Virus record (IMG/VR): IMGVR_UViG_3300028829_005869
Coordinates: 1-30,189 of that record
Source of the DNA: a virus
Strand: one strand, 5' to 3'
DNA length: 30,189 bases
Every line of letters starts with the position of its first letter. Position 1 is the first letter of the stretch. Both the position numbers and the translations under genes were made by a program. The notes under the pieces are model-generated. The model did no database searches, was not told where the DNA came from, and saw only the letters and a list, made by a program, of their open reading frames with translations. Shown piece by piece: positions 21,460 to 29,287 of the stretch.

Positions 21460-24045
21460 TCAAACTGTTTCTTGATCATAGCAGAGATTTTCAGGAATGT
21501 CAAGAACTATTTTTTGTTTTTTCTCTTCTTTTAGTTGTTTCTCTGAAATCACATCGACAACTCGAGTCGCCAAAAATTTTCTGCGATTCTTTTGTGACAC
21601 GTTCTTTTCAAGAGCAACAGCCAATTGTCTTGTGGTAAAAGTGCCTTTTGAATTTTCTTTCATATTATCAAAAGCATTCTCTTGTTTTGCATCGTCATCA
21701 TCTTCCCAGCCGTAATAATAACCATTGTAACGAGAATTACCAATCACATTTGTATTCACACAAAAGATTTGATCGTAACCGTTACGATTGATTACACCAA
21801 AACCATTCTTGCGATAATCATTGATTACTTGTTCTGTTTCATTTAGTTCAGTGACATTATAATAGGCTGACAGATATCGTCGAAGAGCAGTTGACTTATA
21901 TGTCAAAAGTTCAATACAAATTACATTCGCACCAGTTTCTTCTTTGACAAGTGCCGCTAATCGTCGAGTAAATTCACGATTGCTATTATTCACATAACTG
22001 TTGAATTTTCTTGTCATCAACTCATTGATACAAACTACACGATTTGATTGTCTTAGACGGCAATAAAATTTTGACTCATCACCACGGTAACTATAACGGC
22101 TTTGTGTGCCATTGTGATAAAAGGTGTCAAGAACATCATCCCAATCACCTTTTTGTCTTCTCAATTCGGGTTTGCCCCAAGTATTCAGAACTTCAGAAAA
22201 ATGAGCGGTTGCTTTGAGTGTTTCTGTTTCTTTTCGAGTTGCCATCATCTGCATACCATCACTGTCACCATCTGTGATTACAATCAGATTCATTACATCA
22301 ACAACCATATTCTGTTTCAAATCTGGTAAAATATAATTCATCAGAATCAAACCATCATTCAGTGGTGTGGAACCGAGTTCAAAGATATCACTCAAGACCA
22401 TTATATGATTAGTACCATCATAGTCATAGCGACCAATCTTATTTTCTTTTTTTCTTTTATCGAGTCTCGCCGCATATTTTTCAAATTCAAGAATTCCCAT
22501 TTTTGTTTGATGAACGTTCAAAAATGAATAAGCAACGTAATACAGATTGCGAAGTTGCTCTTCATAGTTTGATTTTGTCGAATCAATCAATTCAACTAAT
22601 TTGAATTTAGGATTTAATCTTATACTGTCAACATCAACACCATGAGTACAGATACCTATTTGCTCTGTCGCATCATAAGTATCTGTTGCGTCTGTTGAAA
22701 AAGCATATGCTACGAAAGGAACTTGAATGCTTTTACAAAAGATTACATTGACAATCAATTGAAGAATCGCATTGGTCATGATGTTGTTCATCGAACCAGA
22801 CCAGTCAAGCATCAAGGCGAAGCCATGATTCTTTTCTTCTGTTGTCACTGCTTTGTTCAAAAATAGATTCGATTCATACTTATAGTGAACTAACTTATGT
22901 AAATCAAGGTTACCTGTTTTCGATTCTTTAGTTCTTCGAAAATCTTCGGCAGCTTTCTTTCTCATGAATTCACGAACCATGTGAGCAATCACAGGTGCCA
23001 TTTCGACACGATGTTCAGTCATGAATTTTTCAAACTCTTCAATTTTCTCAGAACTCACTAAAGAAATACTTTTACGAATCTGCTCAGTGACAAGTGAATT
23101 CGGGACAACAAAATCTTTCCAGTTGAGATAGCGAGAAAGATTTGCGTTAAGAATGGATGAAAACTTATCTTCATTATTATTTTGCATTCTTTCTTGATTT
23201 CTTTCCCATTCAGTGTCTGTTTGAGCAGAATTCTTTTCTTCAAAATCTGGGAGAAGACCATTATTGATGGATTCTTTAATTACCTCTTTTGCTTTTTGTT
23301 CATTATGTTCTTCGAGAGCTTCTTGTAACTTCTCAAAAGATTCTTCATCAAGCATTTTCTCAAGGTCTTCCATTGTCAAGTGTTCAGTTTCTCCACCATC
23401 ACCTTCATAATCATCATACTCATCTCCATCGACAAACTCAACTTCTTCCCAATTGATCTTAGCGTTTTCAAGAACTTCTTTTGCGTAGTTTTCTTTTAGA
23501 TGTTCTAAGAGATCAACCGCATTATCATAAACATCTTCGAAAGTTTTATTGTTTGCCGCTCGGTCTACCCAAACCTGTTCTTCTTCAGTGAATTCACAAT
23601 CAAAATAATAATCACCTTTGAAGTAAAGATTCATTCGATCGAGCAAACTTGTATTATTCATATCATCTTCGAAATGAATTCCGAAAAGATTTGAATTTAC
23701 AAGTTCATAAAAGCCACGAATGAAGGTAGATTTTGCGCCAGGAAACTTTGCTTTCATCATGTCTTCAATTCTTTTATCTTCAAGAATATTCAGAATGTTG
23801 CGAAAGACTGTTTCGTATTCTTTTGCACTTTCATGGGTGCCAAACTTGGGTGTGTGAAGAGCGTGACTTGCCTCATGTAGCATGAGCAATTCACGGGAAG
23901 CAATTGGCAGGGAAAGAATCCATTGAGGGAAGACCATTGATCTTGTTTCTGGATTAAAATATGCCGTGTTGGCATTCTTGATGCTGATGTTGATATTCTC
24001 GGCAGCAAACAGTTTGGCCAGAACATCACTGTATATTTCACTCAT
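21460..24045 (-). CDS. VWA-domain protein with N-terminal zincin motif (CobT-like)
   Basis: 861 aa. The N-terminal region has LLMLHEASHALHT with HEASH at residues 57-61, a zinc-metallopeptidase HExxH motif. A long acidic, low-complexity stretch follows (about 195-300, rich in Glu and Asp). A VWA domain begins near 410 with LMLDWSGSMNN, a perfect DxSxS metal site, and VITDGDSDG near 592 supplies another conserved loop. The ATPase downstream is its expected partner, as in CobS-CobT and MoxR-VWA pairs. Together they may remodel or cleave a protein target; cobalt chelation is unlikely without the third subunit. The start has AGGAG upstream. The next promoter lies within the last codons of this gene. 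Confidence 0.87.
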   Translation of the reverse strand: MSEIYSDVLAKLFAAENINISIKNANTAYFNPETRSMVFPQWILSLPIASRELLMLHEASHALHTPKFGTHESAKEYETVFRNILNILEDKRIEDMMKAKFPGAKSTFIRGFYELVNSNLFGIHFEDDMNNTSLLDRMNLYFKGDYYFDCEFTEEEQVWVDRAANNKTFEDVYDNAVDLLEHLKENYAKEVLENAKINWEEVEFVDGDEYDDYEGDGGETEHLTMEDLEKMLDEESFEKLQEALEEHNEQKAKEVIKESINNGLLPDFEEKNSAQTDTEWERNQERMQNNNEDKFSSILNANLSRYLNWKDFVVPNSLVTEQIRKSISLVSSEKIEEFEKFMTEHRVEMAPVIAHMVREFMRKKAAEDFRRTKESKTGNLDLHKLVHYKYESNLFLNKAVTTEEKNHGFALMLDWSGSMNNIMTNAILQLIVNVIFCKSIQVPFVAYAFSTDATDTYDATEQIGICTHGVDVDSIRLNPKFKLVELIDSTKSNYEEQLRNLYYVAYSFLNVHQTKMGILEFEKYAARLDKRKKENKIGRYDYDGTNHIMVLSDIFELGSTPLNDGLILMNYILPDLKQNMVVDVMNLIVITDGDSDGMQMMATRKETETLKATAHFSEVLNTWGKPELRRQKGDWDDVLDTFYHNGTQSRYSYRGDESKFYCRLRQSNRVVCINELMTRKFNSYVNNSNREFTRRLAALVKEETGANVICIELLTYKSTALRRYLSAYYNVTELNETEQVINDYRKNGFGVINRNGYDQIFCVNTNVIGNSRYNGYYYGWEDDDDAKQENAFDNMKENSKGTFTTRQLAVALEKNVSQKNRRKFLATRVVDVISEKQLKEEKKQKIVLDIPENLCYDQETV
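21475..21503 (-). promoter_or_regulatory. Sigma-70 early promoter for cobS, inside upstream coding sequence
   Basis: Minus strand TTGACA (21503-21498), 17 bp spacer, extended -10 TGCTATGAT (TATGAT at 21480-21475). It lies wholly within the last codons of the VWA gene, encoding LDIPENLCYD. The start would be near 21468, about 45 bases before the cobS ATG. Confidence 0.9.
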
Positions 24046-24081
24046 TCGGTTCTCCTGTAGAGAGTTGCGATTTATGAGACT

Positions 24082-24110
24082 AGTATATCAGAGAGAATCG
24101 AAAATGTCAA
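24082..24110 (-). promoter_or_regulatory. Sigma-70 early promoter for the VWA gene
   Basis: Minus strand TTGACA (24110-24105), 17 bp spacer, extended -10 TGATATACT (TATACT at 24087-24082). The TGA of TTGACA is the stop codon of the 74-aa gene. The start would be near 24075, 30 bases before the VWA ATG. Confidence 0.9.
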
Positions 24111-24331
24111 GACTTTTTTAAAAAAACTTTAATTCTTTTGCTTTTTCGTCCAAAAAATAACTCTTGAAGAAGAGCAACCGAAAGTGGGAAATCCGGTATT
24201 TCGATTTTTGGAAGTTTTCCTGTGATGAGCAATTGGTCAATGATTTGATATTGCTCATCAATTTCAAACATCTCACGTCTCAGATGAGGGGGATATATCT
24301 GATAATTGTCATAATCTATTTTCTGATGCAT
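24107..24331 (-). CDS. Hypothetical protein, 74 aa
   Basis: Not recognised. It has a Tyr-rich N-terminus (MHQKIDYDNYQIYPPHLRRE), a central helix and a basic end (GRKSKRIKVFLKKS). The ATG at 24331, just after the preceding stop, was chosen over a TTG at 24361 inside that gene; no strong ribosome site is visible for either. It is the last of five small genes read from the promoter at 25451-25479. Confidence 0.6.
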   Translation of the reverse strand: MHQKIDYDNYQIYPPHLRREMFEIDEQYQIIDQLLITGKLPKIEIPDFPLSVALLQELFFGRKSKRIKVFLKKS

Positions 24332-24332
24332 T

Positions 24333-24506
24333 TTATAGTTTATCTGAACTAATCTTATCAAATCGTTTTGTTCTTTTATTAAAACGATTCACATTAATTT
24401 TTGTGTATTGAGAAACTGAAACAGTTTTGTTATCTGCACAAAAATCTTTTAGTTCTTGTTCATCTTCGAAAACAAATAAATCATTTCCTTTTTTTCTTAT
24501 AATCAT
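24333..24506 (-). CDS. Hypothetical protein, 57 aa
   Basis: Not recognised. It is a small basic protein beginning MIIRKKGNDLFVFEDEQEL and ending in a Lys/Arg-rich strand (RFNKRTKRFDKISSDKL). ATG 24506 has AGAGGA six bases upstream; the longer frame from 24554 overlaps the previous gene and has no site. A nucleic-acid or host-protein-binding early product is possible. Confidence 0.6.
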   Translation of the reverse strand: MIIRKKGNDLFVFEDEQELKDFCADNKTVSVSQYTKINVNRFNKRTKRFDKISSDKL

Positions 24507-24513
24507 AGTTCCT

Positions 24514-24729
24514 CTATAACATGCTTTTGATTTCTTTGTAAATTTCAGCATCACTTGTCATACGACAAACATAAAATACTTTTTTTGTAACAGGATCTGT
24601 TACGGTTTGTCTTTTATCAACAACAAAATCAGGTTTTTGTTTTTTCTGAACACCCTTTTCAGAAGCACAAAAAGCAGACCATTGAGGTGTGCTAGGTAAA
24701 AAATCTGTAGAGTTAGTCTTTTGCGGCAT
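24514..24729 (-). CDS. Hypothetical protein, 71 aa
   Basis: Not recognised. It starts MPQKTNSTDFLPSTPQW and ends with two short helices; a single VFYVCRM strand lies near residue 50. ATG 24729 has AGGAT upstream and overlaps the end of the 156-aa gene by 17 bp, so the two are coupled. The longer frame from 24837 lies inside that gene and is rejected. Confidence 0.65.
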   Translation of the reverse strand: MPQKTNSTDFLPSTPQWSAFCASEKGVQKKQKPDFVVDKRQTVTDPVTKKVFYVCRMTSDAEIYKEIKSML

Positions 24730-25183
24730 CTTTATCCTGTAATAAATAAGTTTCAAGAACTTCAAGTCTGTATTTTTCTGGTAAACGGTCTTCCATATAT
24801 GTATAATACACCTTTCGTATACATTCACAAAGTTCATATGCTAATTCATCTCTTGTGATTTGATGCCTTATTCCTGCGCTTTTATGAGTATACCAACCTT
24901 GAAGTTTAATAAACTCATCATATTGATCATTAAATTGATTCATAATCGCTGTGCATTTTAACTCAAGCACTTCAAATACTCTTCTACGAATACGATTTGT
25001 TTCATCAATAATTTCTTGTTTAATTTTACCTTCAAATTGACCATCAAATTTGATTAAAAATTCGTCAACAAGCGGATCAGTAAGGACTCTTAATTGCCTT
25101 GTAATATTTGGCTCTAAGTTAAGCGTATTTGGTTTTTCTCTTGCTTCACGCTTAGCCTTTTCTAATTCCGCAATTGAGGTCAT
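24713..25183 (-). CDS. Hypothetical protein, 156 aa
   Basis: Not recognised. It is all-helical and charged, with several Arg/Glu-rich segments (ELEKAKREAREKPNTLN, EIIDETNRIRRRVFEVLELK) and aromatic residues in the second half. No membrane segment or catalytic motif is seen. It begins two bases after the stop of the 67-aa gene and belongs to the same early run. Confidence 0.65.
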   Translation of the reverse strand: MTSIAELEKAKREAREKPNTLNLEPNITRQLRVLTDPLVDEFLIKFDGQFEGKIKQEIIDETNRIRRRVFEVLELKCTAIMNQFNDQYDEFIKLQGWYTHKSAGIRHQITRDELAYELCECIRKVYYTYMEDRLPEKYRLEVLETYLLQDKDAAKD

Positions 25184-25185
25184 AC

Positions 25186-25389
25186 TTAATACTCGTCCTC
25201 AAAGCCAAGACCATCTTCTAAATCCTCAAGTTCTTCTTCAGTCAAATTATTAAAATCAATTTGATTTAACTTATTTGAATTCTTTGAACCTTTTTGTGGA
25301 TTCTTAAACTTATCTCTTTTCATTTCAGAAACAAATTTTTTGTAAGATTTTTTCTGTTCTTGTTGTTTACGATACTGCTTATCACGCAT
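25186..25389 (-). CDS. Small charged protein, 67 aa
   Basis: Not recognised. The N-terminal two thirds are very rich in Lys, Arg and Gln (MRDKQYRKQQEQKKSYKKF), and the C-terminus is strongly acidic (NLTEEELEDLEDGLGFEDEY). This split charge is typical of small disordered phage proteins that bind nucleic acid or host enzymes. AAGGAG lies 12 bases before the ATG. It is the first gene after the promoter at 25451-25479. Confidence 0.65.
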   Translation of the reverse strand: MRDKQYRKQQEQKKSYKKFVSEMKRDKFKNPQKGSKNSNKLNQIDFNNLTEEELEDLEDGLGFEDEY

Positions 25390-25414
25390 ATATAATTTTT
25401 TCTCCTTCTTCGAT

Positions 25415-25454
25415 AAAAAAACAAATGTCTTCCGATTTTACTCGAAAGACATTT
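25415..25454 (-). terminator. Rho-independent terminator overlapping a promoter
   Basis: Minus strand AAATGTCTT and AAGACATTT form a perfect 9-bp stem (25454-25446 and 25431-25423), extended inside by CGA/TCG after one mismatch, then G and seven T (25421-25415). It should end transcripts of the 240-aa gene. Its upstream arm overlaps the -10 box of the next promoter. Confidence 0.75.
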
Positions 25455-25479
25455 TAACACGGCTTAACATAAATGTCAA
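25451..25479 (-). promoter_or_regulatory. Sigma-70 early promoter for a run of five small genes
   Basis: Minus strand TTGACA (25479-25474), 17 bp spacer, extended -10 TGTTAAAAT (TAAAAT at 25456-25451). The start falls near 25444, inside the terminator hairpin and past its first arm, so transcripts begun here cannot form the terminator stem. Confidence 0.85.
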
Positions 25480-25485
25480 GTTATA

Positions 25486-26208
25486 TTATCTTGGTGTTTC
25501 TGGATCATCAGGTGCTACGATTTCAATCTCGTAATTTTTATAGTCTCCGCTCATTCTTACCGAGGATGAAATCATTTCTCGAGACATATCAGCATCTGCA
25601 TAAACTGATGATGTTGGCCAGGTATTCGTATTGTCAACTGAAGCAGATTCAACCTTAAAGTCAGTAACAGTTACTTTTAGTTCACCAGGATCAGCACTAA
25701 AAGTAGGAATATCAAAAGTCAAAGAACCGACTCGCAAAAGTTCTGTTGCTGCAGCTGGATTGGCTACATTTAAGTCAAGGAAGGTTATTCCAGTAATTGC
25801 ATTTGATCCAGTATCTTGCAATGGACTACCATCTTTAGCTGTAGCTGTTGTGAAATTTGTATGTAGTCTAAAGTTAACGTCAATACCTACTCCTAGATAT
25901 ATCGCTTCTTGGAAAGCTACATTCAAAGAATATCGTCTTCGGCTTCTTCGTGTGAAACCTACATCTGTTTTATTGATAACAAATGCTGCAGCCTGAGTAA
26001 CTCCTGCTGTATCTAAATCAAGAATTTTTGATAACCCTGGAATTGCTACTAAAAGTTCTGTTTGATGATTAGCGTAACGTTCACCGGTAAATTGTGCTGG
26101 GCGATACTCCCAACCTCTCAAAGTGGCGAAAGTTCTTGCTTTTTCCGATGGTGTCAACCAATCTGGTTTTTCTGCAATTTTTGCTAAAAAGTCTGCTGAA
26201 TATGCCAT
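25486..26208 (-). CDS. Probable structural protein, 240 aa
   Basis: Not recognised. It has Ala/Thr/Asp-rich beta-type composition, an Arg cluster (FTRRSRRRYSLNVAFQEAIY) near residue 83 and a repeated-strand C-terminus (GELKVTVTDFKVESASV), with no enzyme motif. This resembles virion proteins such as tail or collar components. It starts two bases after the deformylase stop and has AAGGA upstream of its ATG. It is closed by the terminator at 25415-25454. Confidence 0.65.
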   Translation of the reverse strand: MAYSADFLAKIAEKPDWLTPSEKARTFATLRGWEYRPAQFTGERYANHQTELLVAIPGLSKILDLDTAGVTQAAAFVINKTDVGFTRRSRRRYSLNVAFQEAIYLGVGIDVNFRLHTNFTTATAKDGSPLQDTGSNAITGITFLDLNVANPAAATELLRVGSLTFDIPTFSADPGELKVTVTDFKVESASVDNTNTWPTSSVYADADMSREMISSSVRMSGDYKNYEIEIVAPDDPETPR

Positions 26209-26210
26209 TG

Positions 26211-26723
26211 TTATTTCCTTTTTCTTTTATTAAGTTTTTGCACTTTCTTTCTCGCCATTTTGAGAGCAAGTTTGCCAACATAATCAGTAAAAACAACACC
26301 ATTCAAATGATCTAATTCATGCAAAAAACCTCTCGCATAATAATCTTTTAACTCTACAGTATTTAGTTTACCTGTAGTGTTTTGGTATTTGACACAAATT
26401 TCTTTTGGTCTATTTATATTTAGAAACAAATCAGGAAAACTCAGGCATCCTTCAGTTTCAACTATTTTTTTCTGTTCATTTGCTAAAAGTAATTCTGGAT
26501 TATACATCACTTGAAACTTACCTTCTTCGACATAAACACCAAACACACGATATGGCATTGACAACTGAACACCCGCTACACCAAATGCCTTTGCTTTTGT
26601 AACATAATCAGCAATACCTTTTGCCAAATCATCAGCATCACATTGAGGTTGTTCAAAATTAAAAGGTGTTGATTTTTGACGGAGATAATCTAAATTGTCT
26701 TCAGTCACAAGTTGAAAGTCCAT
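26211..26723 (-). CDS. def: Peptide deformylase
   Basis: 170 aa. The three deformylase motifs are present: GVAGVQ (48-53, variant of GxGxAAxQ with the glutamine kept), EGCLS (91-95, with the metal-binding Cys93) and HELDH (135-139, two metal histidines and catalytic Glu136). It removes the formyl group from new N-terminal methionine. Aquatic phages often carry one, as a supply for phage proteins or to speed turnover of host proteins. ATG 26723 overlaps the preceding stop (TAATG) and has AAAGGA upstream; an ATG 13 codons earlier inside the amidoligase-like gene is rejected. The C-terminus is a Lys/Arg-rich helix (KMARKKVQKLNKRKRK) not found in the minimal enzyme. Confidence 0.92.
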   Translation of the reverse strand: MDFQLVTEDNLDYLRQKSTPFNFEQPQCDADDLAKGIADYVTKAKAFGVAGVQLSMPYRVFGVYVEEGKFQVMYNPELLLANEQKKIVETEGCLSFPDLFLNINRPKEICVKYQNTTGKLNTVELKDYYARGFLHELDHLNGVVFTDYVGKLALKMARKKVQKLNKRKRK

Positions 26724-27526
26724 TAGTATCCTTTCTGAATTTTCTTTTGATATATTTTCCAATATACACTTTCTTCACTATACTCAATACCTACACCATT
26801 GCAAGCATTCCGAAGAATCGGTATTATACTAAACAAAAACTTCATAAAACGAAACAGTCGAGTATGATATGATTTCAAGTCATGATTACAGAACACAATA
26901 GGATTCGCATCCAGAAAGCCTCTAGGTCCTCGCCATTCAAGAGTTCCTGTCTCATGTATGTGAAACAATCCTCGTTTTCTTTTTGTTGAAAGTTTCTTCG
27001 AATCATTGTCAATTGTTTTTTTCAGATATTCATATTCTTCAAGCATACTCTTTTCATCCGACCAAAAACTATGTGACATTTTTTCATGTTCAAAGGTCAG
27101 AAATGATTCATATTTTTTTGTTTCGACAAGATAAGCCAACATCATTGCAGATGTATATAAGGCACTTTGAGACTTCAACTTTTCATCGACTCTTTTCACA
27201 TGAAGATGTAAAGCACAAGTATCATTTGTCACTAGACCTTCATAGTATAAGTCTTCAAAAAACTTATAAACTTTGAGAATGTTTTTTGGTGTAATCGTTA
27301 CACATCTTGTGTTGATCTCAAATGGTATCACTTCCTCATGTTCATAGATTTCATCATCTTCATAAATGCCAACATCCCACATTTCTTGATCAACTACAAT
27401 TGATGAATCACCGGTCCAAAAAACAATGCCAAATTCTTTCGCTTTCTTTTTGATAAAAGAATAATTTGATTCAAGAGACATTCCTTCAATTTCAAAACCA
27501 ACATCCAAATTGGACATCAACATCAT
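26723..27526 (-). CDS. Amidoligase-like protein, 267 aa
   Basis: Amidoligase-family motif order: DVGFEIEGM near residue 8, WTGDSSIVVD near 37, PFEINTRCVTITPKN near 68 and a CALHLHVK stretch near 103. In this ATP-grasp-fold family these carry the Glu, Asp, Glu and His residues for ATP, metal and substrate. A further conserved-looking TLEWRGPRGF near 199 matches the family's late E-x-R segment. The substrate is not known. The start overlaps the gp46 stop (ATGA) and the stop overlaps the deformylase start (TAATG), so the three are coupled. It is shorter than the partial relative at the left end and lacks the long insert. Confidence 0.6.
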   Translation of the reverse strand: MMLMSNLDVGFEIEGMSLESNYSFIKKKAKEFGIVFWTGDSSIVVDQEMWDVGIYEDDEIYEHEEVIPFEINTRCVTITPKNILKVYKFFEDLYYEGLVTNDTCALHLHVKRVDEKLKSQSALYTSAMMLAYLVETKKYESFLTFEHEKMSHSFWSDEKSMLEEYEYLKKTIDNDSKKLSTKRKRGLFHIHETGTLEWRGPRGFLDANPIVFCNHDLKSYHTRLFRFMKFLFSIIPILRNACNGVGIEYSEESVYWKIYQKKIQKGY

Positions 27527-29259
27527 AAAAGATTCTCCTCAATCATTGAAAAGCCTGTGTTGCGAGAAACATGTAGATTACGGTCAAACTTATCCTGTAA
27601 TCCATCAGTTCGGTGAGAAATCACAAAGAAATTTGTACCTTTCATATCATTCAATAAGTGAACGAGTTCTTGTTGTAGAAATTGGTCGGCAGCACCATCC
27701 ATCACTTCATCCATAATCAGTAGATTTGTTTTCATCTTTGCTCGTTTGGCAGCTAGATTACGCCAACTGAACATCATTGCTAAGTCAACTCTCAGTTTCT
27801 CACCTTCACTCAATGAGAAATAACTGAATGTATGTCCTGAAAAGTTTGTGATATTTTCATCAAAGGTTGATTCGAGTTGAAAGTTCAGTTTCAAACCAAA
27901 TCGTTTCAGATATCCGCTCATGTTTTGATTCAACAATTTCAGATACTTGTTCATGATTGTCGCTTTGATACCTGTATCTTTTAATAGAAATGAACAATTC
28001 TTTTGAACATCCACTTCTTCTGCTAACTCAATATTTCTTTTGTTCAAAATTTCAATTTCATCCTCAAGGTCAGAAATTTCTTTTTTTGTTCGATCAATTT
28101 TTGTTTCATCCAGGCTGGCAGGATTTTGTAGAATCTCAACCTTTTCGATGCGACTTGAAATCTTATATTGAATGTTCTCAAGTTCAGTTTCAAGTTCTCT
28201 CTTGTATATTTTCTTCTTCCTTTTTTCAGAATTTTCTTCTTCAATCAAGGATTGATTTTTCTTCAGGTCACTGATACGAATCAATAATTTCTCAATACCA
28301 TCTCTCTTCTCCATCATTTTCGTTTTCAAAGTTTCGATCTGAGAATTGCGAAAGTCTTCAGCAATTTCTTGATGGCAGGTAGGACATTCAGAATTGTCTA
28401 AGAAAAAGTCATAGGTTTTCTTTTGACTCTCAACACCATACATAATTTTGTTTTTAACTTTCTCATATTTCTTGATTTCTTTTTCAATGCTTTCAGTGCT
28501 GACTTCTTCTTCAATCACAATTTCATCTTTTTCTTTATCCTTTTCTTCCCACAACTCAACACAATTACGAATCTCTGCCTTGATTTCACGAATCTTTTTT
28601 TCATCAACTGTTGAAACATTCACGTTTGAAAGAGCCTCTAAATGTTCTCTCTTTGAATTCAGCAACTCTTCTTTAAGAAACAATTGATTTTCAGTAGTTT
28701 GTAGTTCAGCTTTTGTCTCAGCAACTTCAGTTTTTAAATGATCAGACATCTTTGTGAAGACATGTAGATTCAAAATGTCATCGACAATCAATCGTCTTTC
28801 TTGAGGTTTCAATCTCATGAAAGGTACATAGTTTGCTGAACCAAGAACTACAATTTGCTGAAAGGTTTGATAGGAGAAATTGAGAACAGTTTTCTCAAAC
28901 TCTGTCTGTTGATCTTTTGCGGATGAAAGAATGTCAAGTTTATTTCCATCACGATAGATTTCAAAGATGTTTGGTTTGATTCCTCTGCGAACAAGATAGC
29001 TCACATTGTTTTTACGAAAGGTCAACTCAACAAGACAATCTTTACCATTATACATGTTGGTCAGTTGTGGCTTGTTGATTGAGCGAAAGGCTCTGCCGAA
29101 CAATGCGAATGTCACAGTGTCAAGAATCGCTGAGGATTTGCCTGAAAAGTTTGTGCCAGTGACCAATGTTGATTTGTAAGCATTGAGTTGAATTTCAGTA
29201 GGATGCGCTCCGAACGAGAGAAAGTTCGTGAAGCGCACTTTTTCGAATTGAATCTGCAT
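27523..29259 (-). CDS. 46: Recombination nuclease subunit gp46 (Rad50/SbcC-like)
   Basis: 578 aa (T4 gp46 560). Walker A is GTNFSGKS (35-42). Two long coiled-coil arms flank a zinc hook with CPTCH near residue 291. Near the C-terminus are an ABC signature (FSLSEGEKLRVDLAM) and Walker B with its D-loop (LLIMDEVMDGAAD). With gp47 it forms the Mre11-Rad50-like complex that resects DNA ends for recombination-dependent replication. In T4 gene 47 lies directly upstream; here the GMP reductase half does, and gp47 is not in the window. AGGTGA is the ribosome site, but it overlaps a promoter-like -10 box. Confidence 0.95.
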   Translation of the reverse strand: MQIQFEKVRFTNFLSFGAHPTEIQLNAYKSTLVTGTNFSGKSSAILDTVTFALFGRAFRSINKPQLTNMYNGKDCLVELTFRKNNVSYLVRRGIKPNIFEIYRDGNKLDILSSAKDQQTEFEKTVLNFSYQTFQQIVVLGSANYVPFMRLKPQERRLIVDDILNLHVFTKMSDHLKTEVAETKAELQTTENQLFLKEELLNSKREHLEALSNVNVSTVDEKKIREIKAEIRNCVELWEEKDKEKDEIVIEEEVSTESIEKEIKKYEKVKNKIMYGVESQKKTYDFFLDNSECPTCHQEIAEDFRNSQIETLKTKMMEKRDGIEKLLIRISDLKKNQSLIEEENSEKRKKKIYKRELETELENIQYKISSRIEKVEILQNPASLDETKIDRTKKEISDLEDEIEILNKRNIELAEEVDVQKNCSFLLKDTGIKATIMNKYLKLLNQNMSGYLKRFGLKLNFQLESTFDENITNFSGHTFSYFSLSEGEKLRVDLAMMFSWRNLAAKRAKMKTNLLIMDEVMDGAADQFLQQELVHLLNDMKGTNFFVISHRTDGLQDKFDRNLHVSRNTGFSMIEENLL

Positions 29260-29287
29260 ATTATATCACCTCTGAGGAAAATGTCAA
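29260..29287 (-). promoter_or_regulatory. Sigma-70 promoter abutting the gp46 start codon
   Basis: Minus strand TTGACA (29287-29282), 16 bp spacer, extended -10 TGATATAAT (TATAAT at 29265-29260), which touches the gp46 ATG. The TGA of TTGACA is the guaC stop codon. Transcripts would begin inside gp46, so it would serve the following genes (amidoligase, def) rather than gp46. Confidence 0.65.

Noticed and set aside
25631-25996. 121-codon open frame on the plus strand
   Set aside because: Antisense to the 240-aa gene, with no start signal or recognisable domain.
26411-26418. TATAAATA on the minus strand, possible late promoter
   Set aside because: It lies inside the deformylase gene 200 bp from the next start; several exact matches are expected by chance in such AT-rich DNA.
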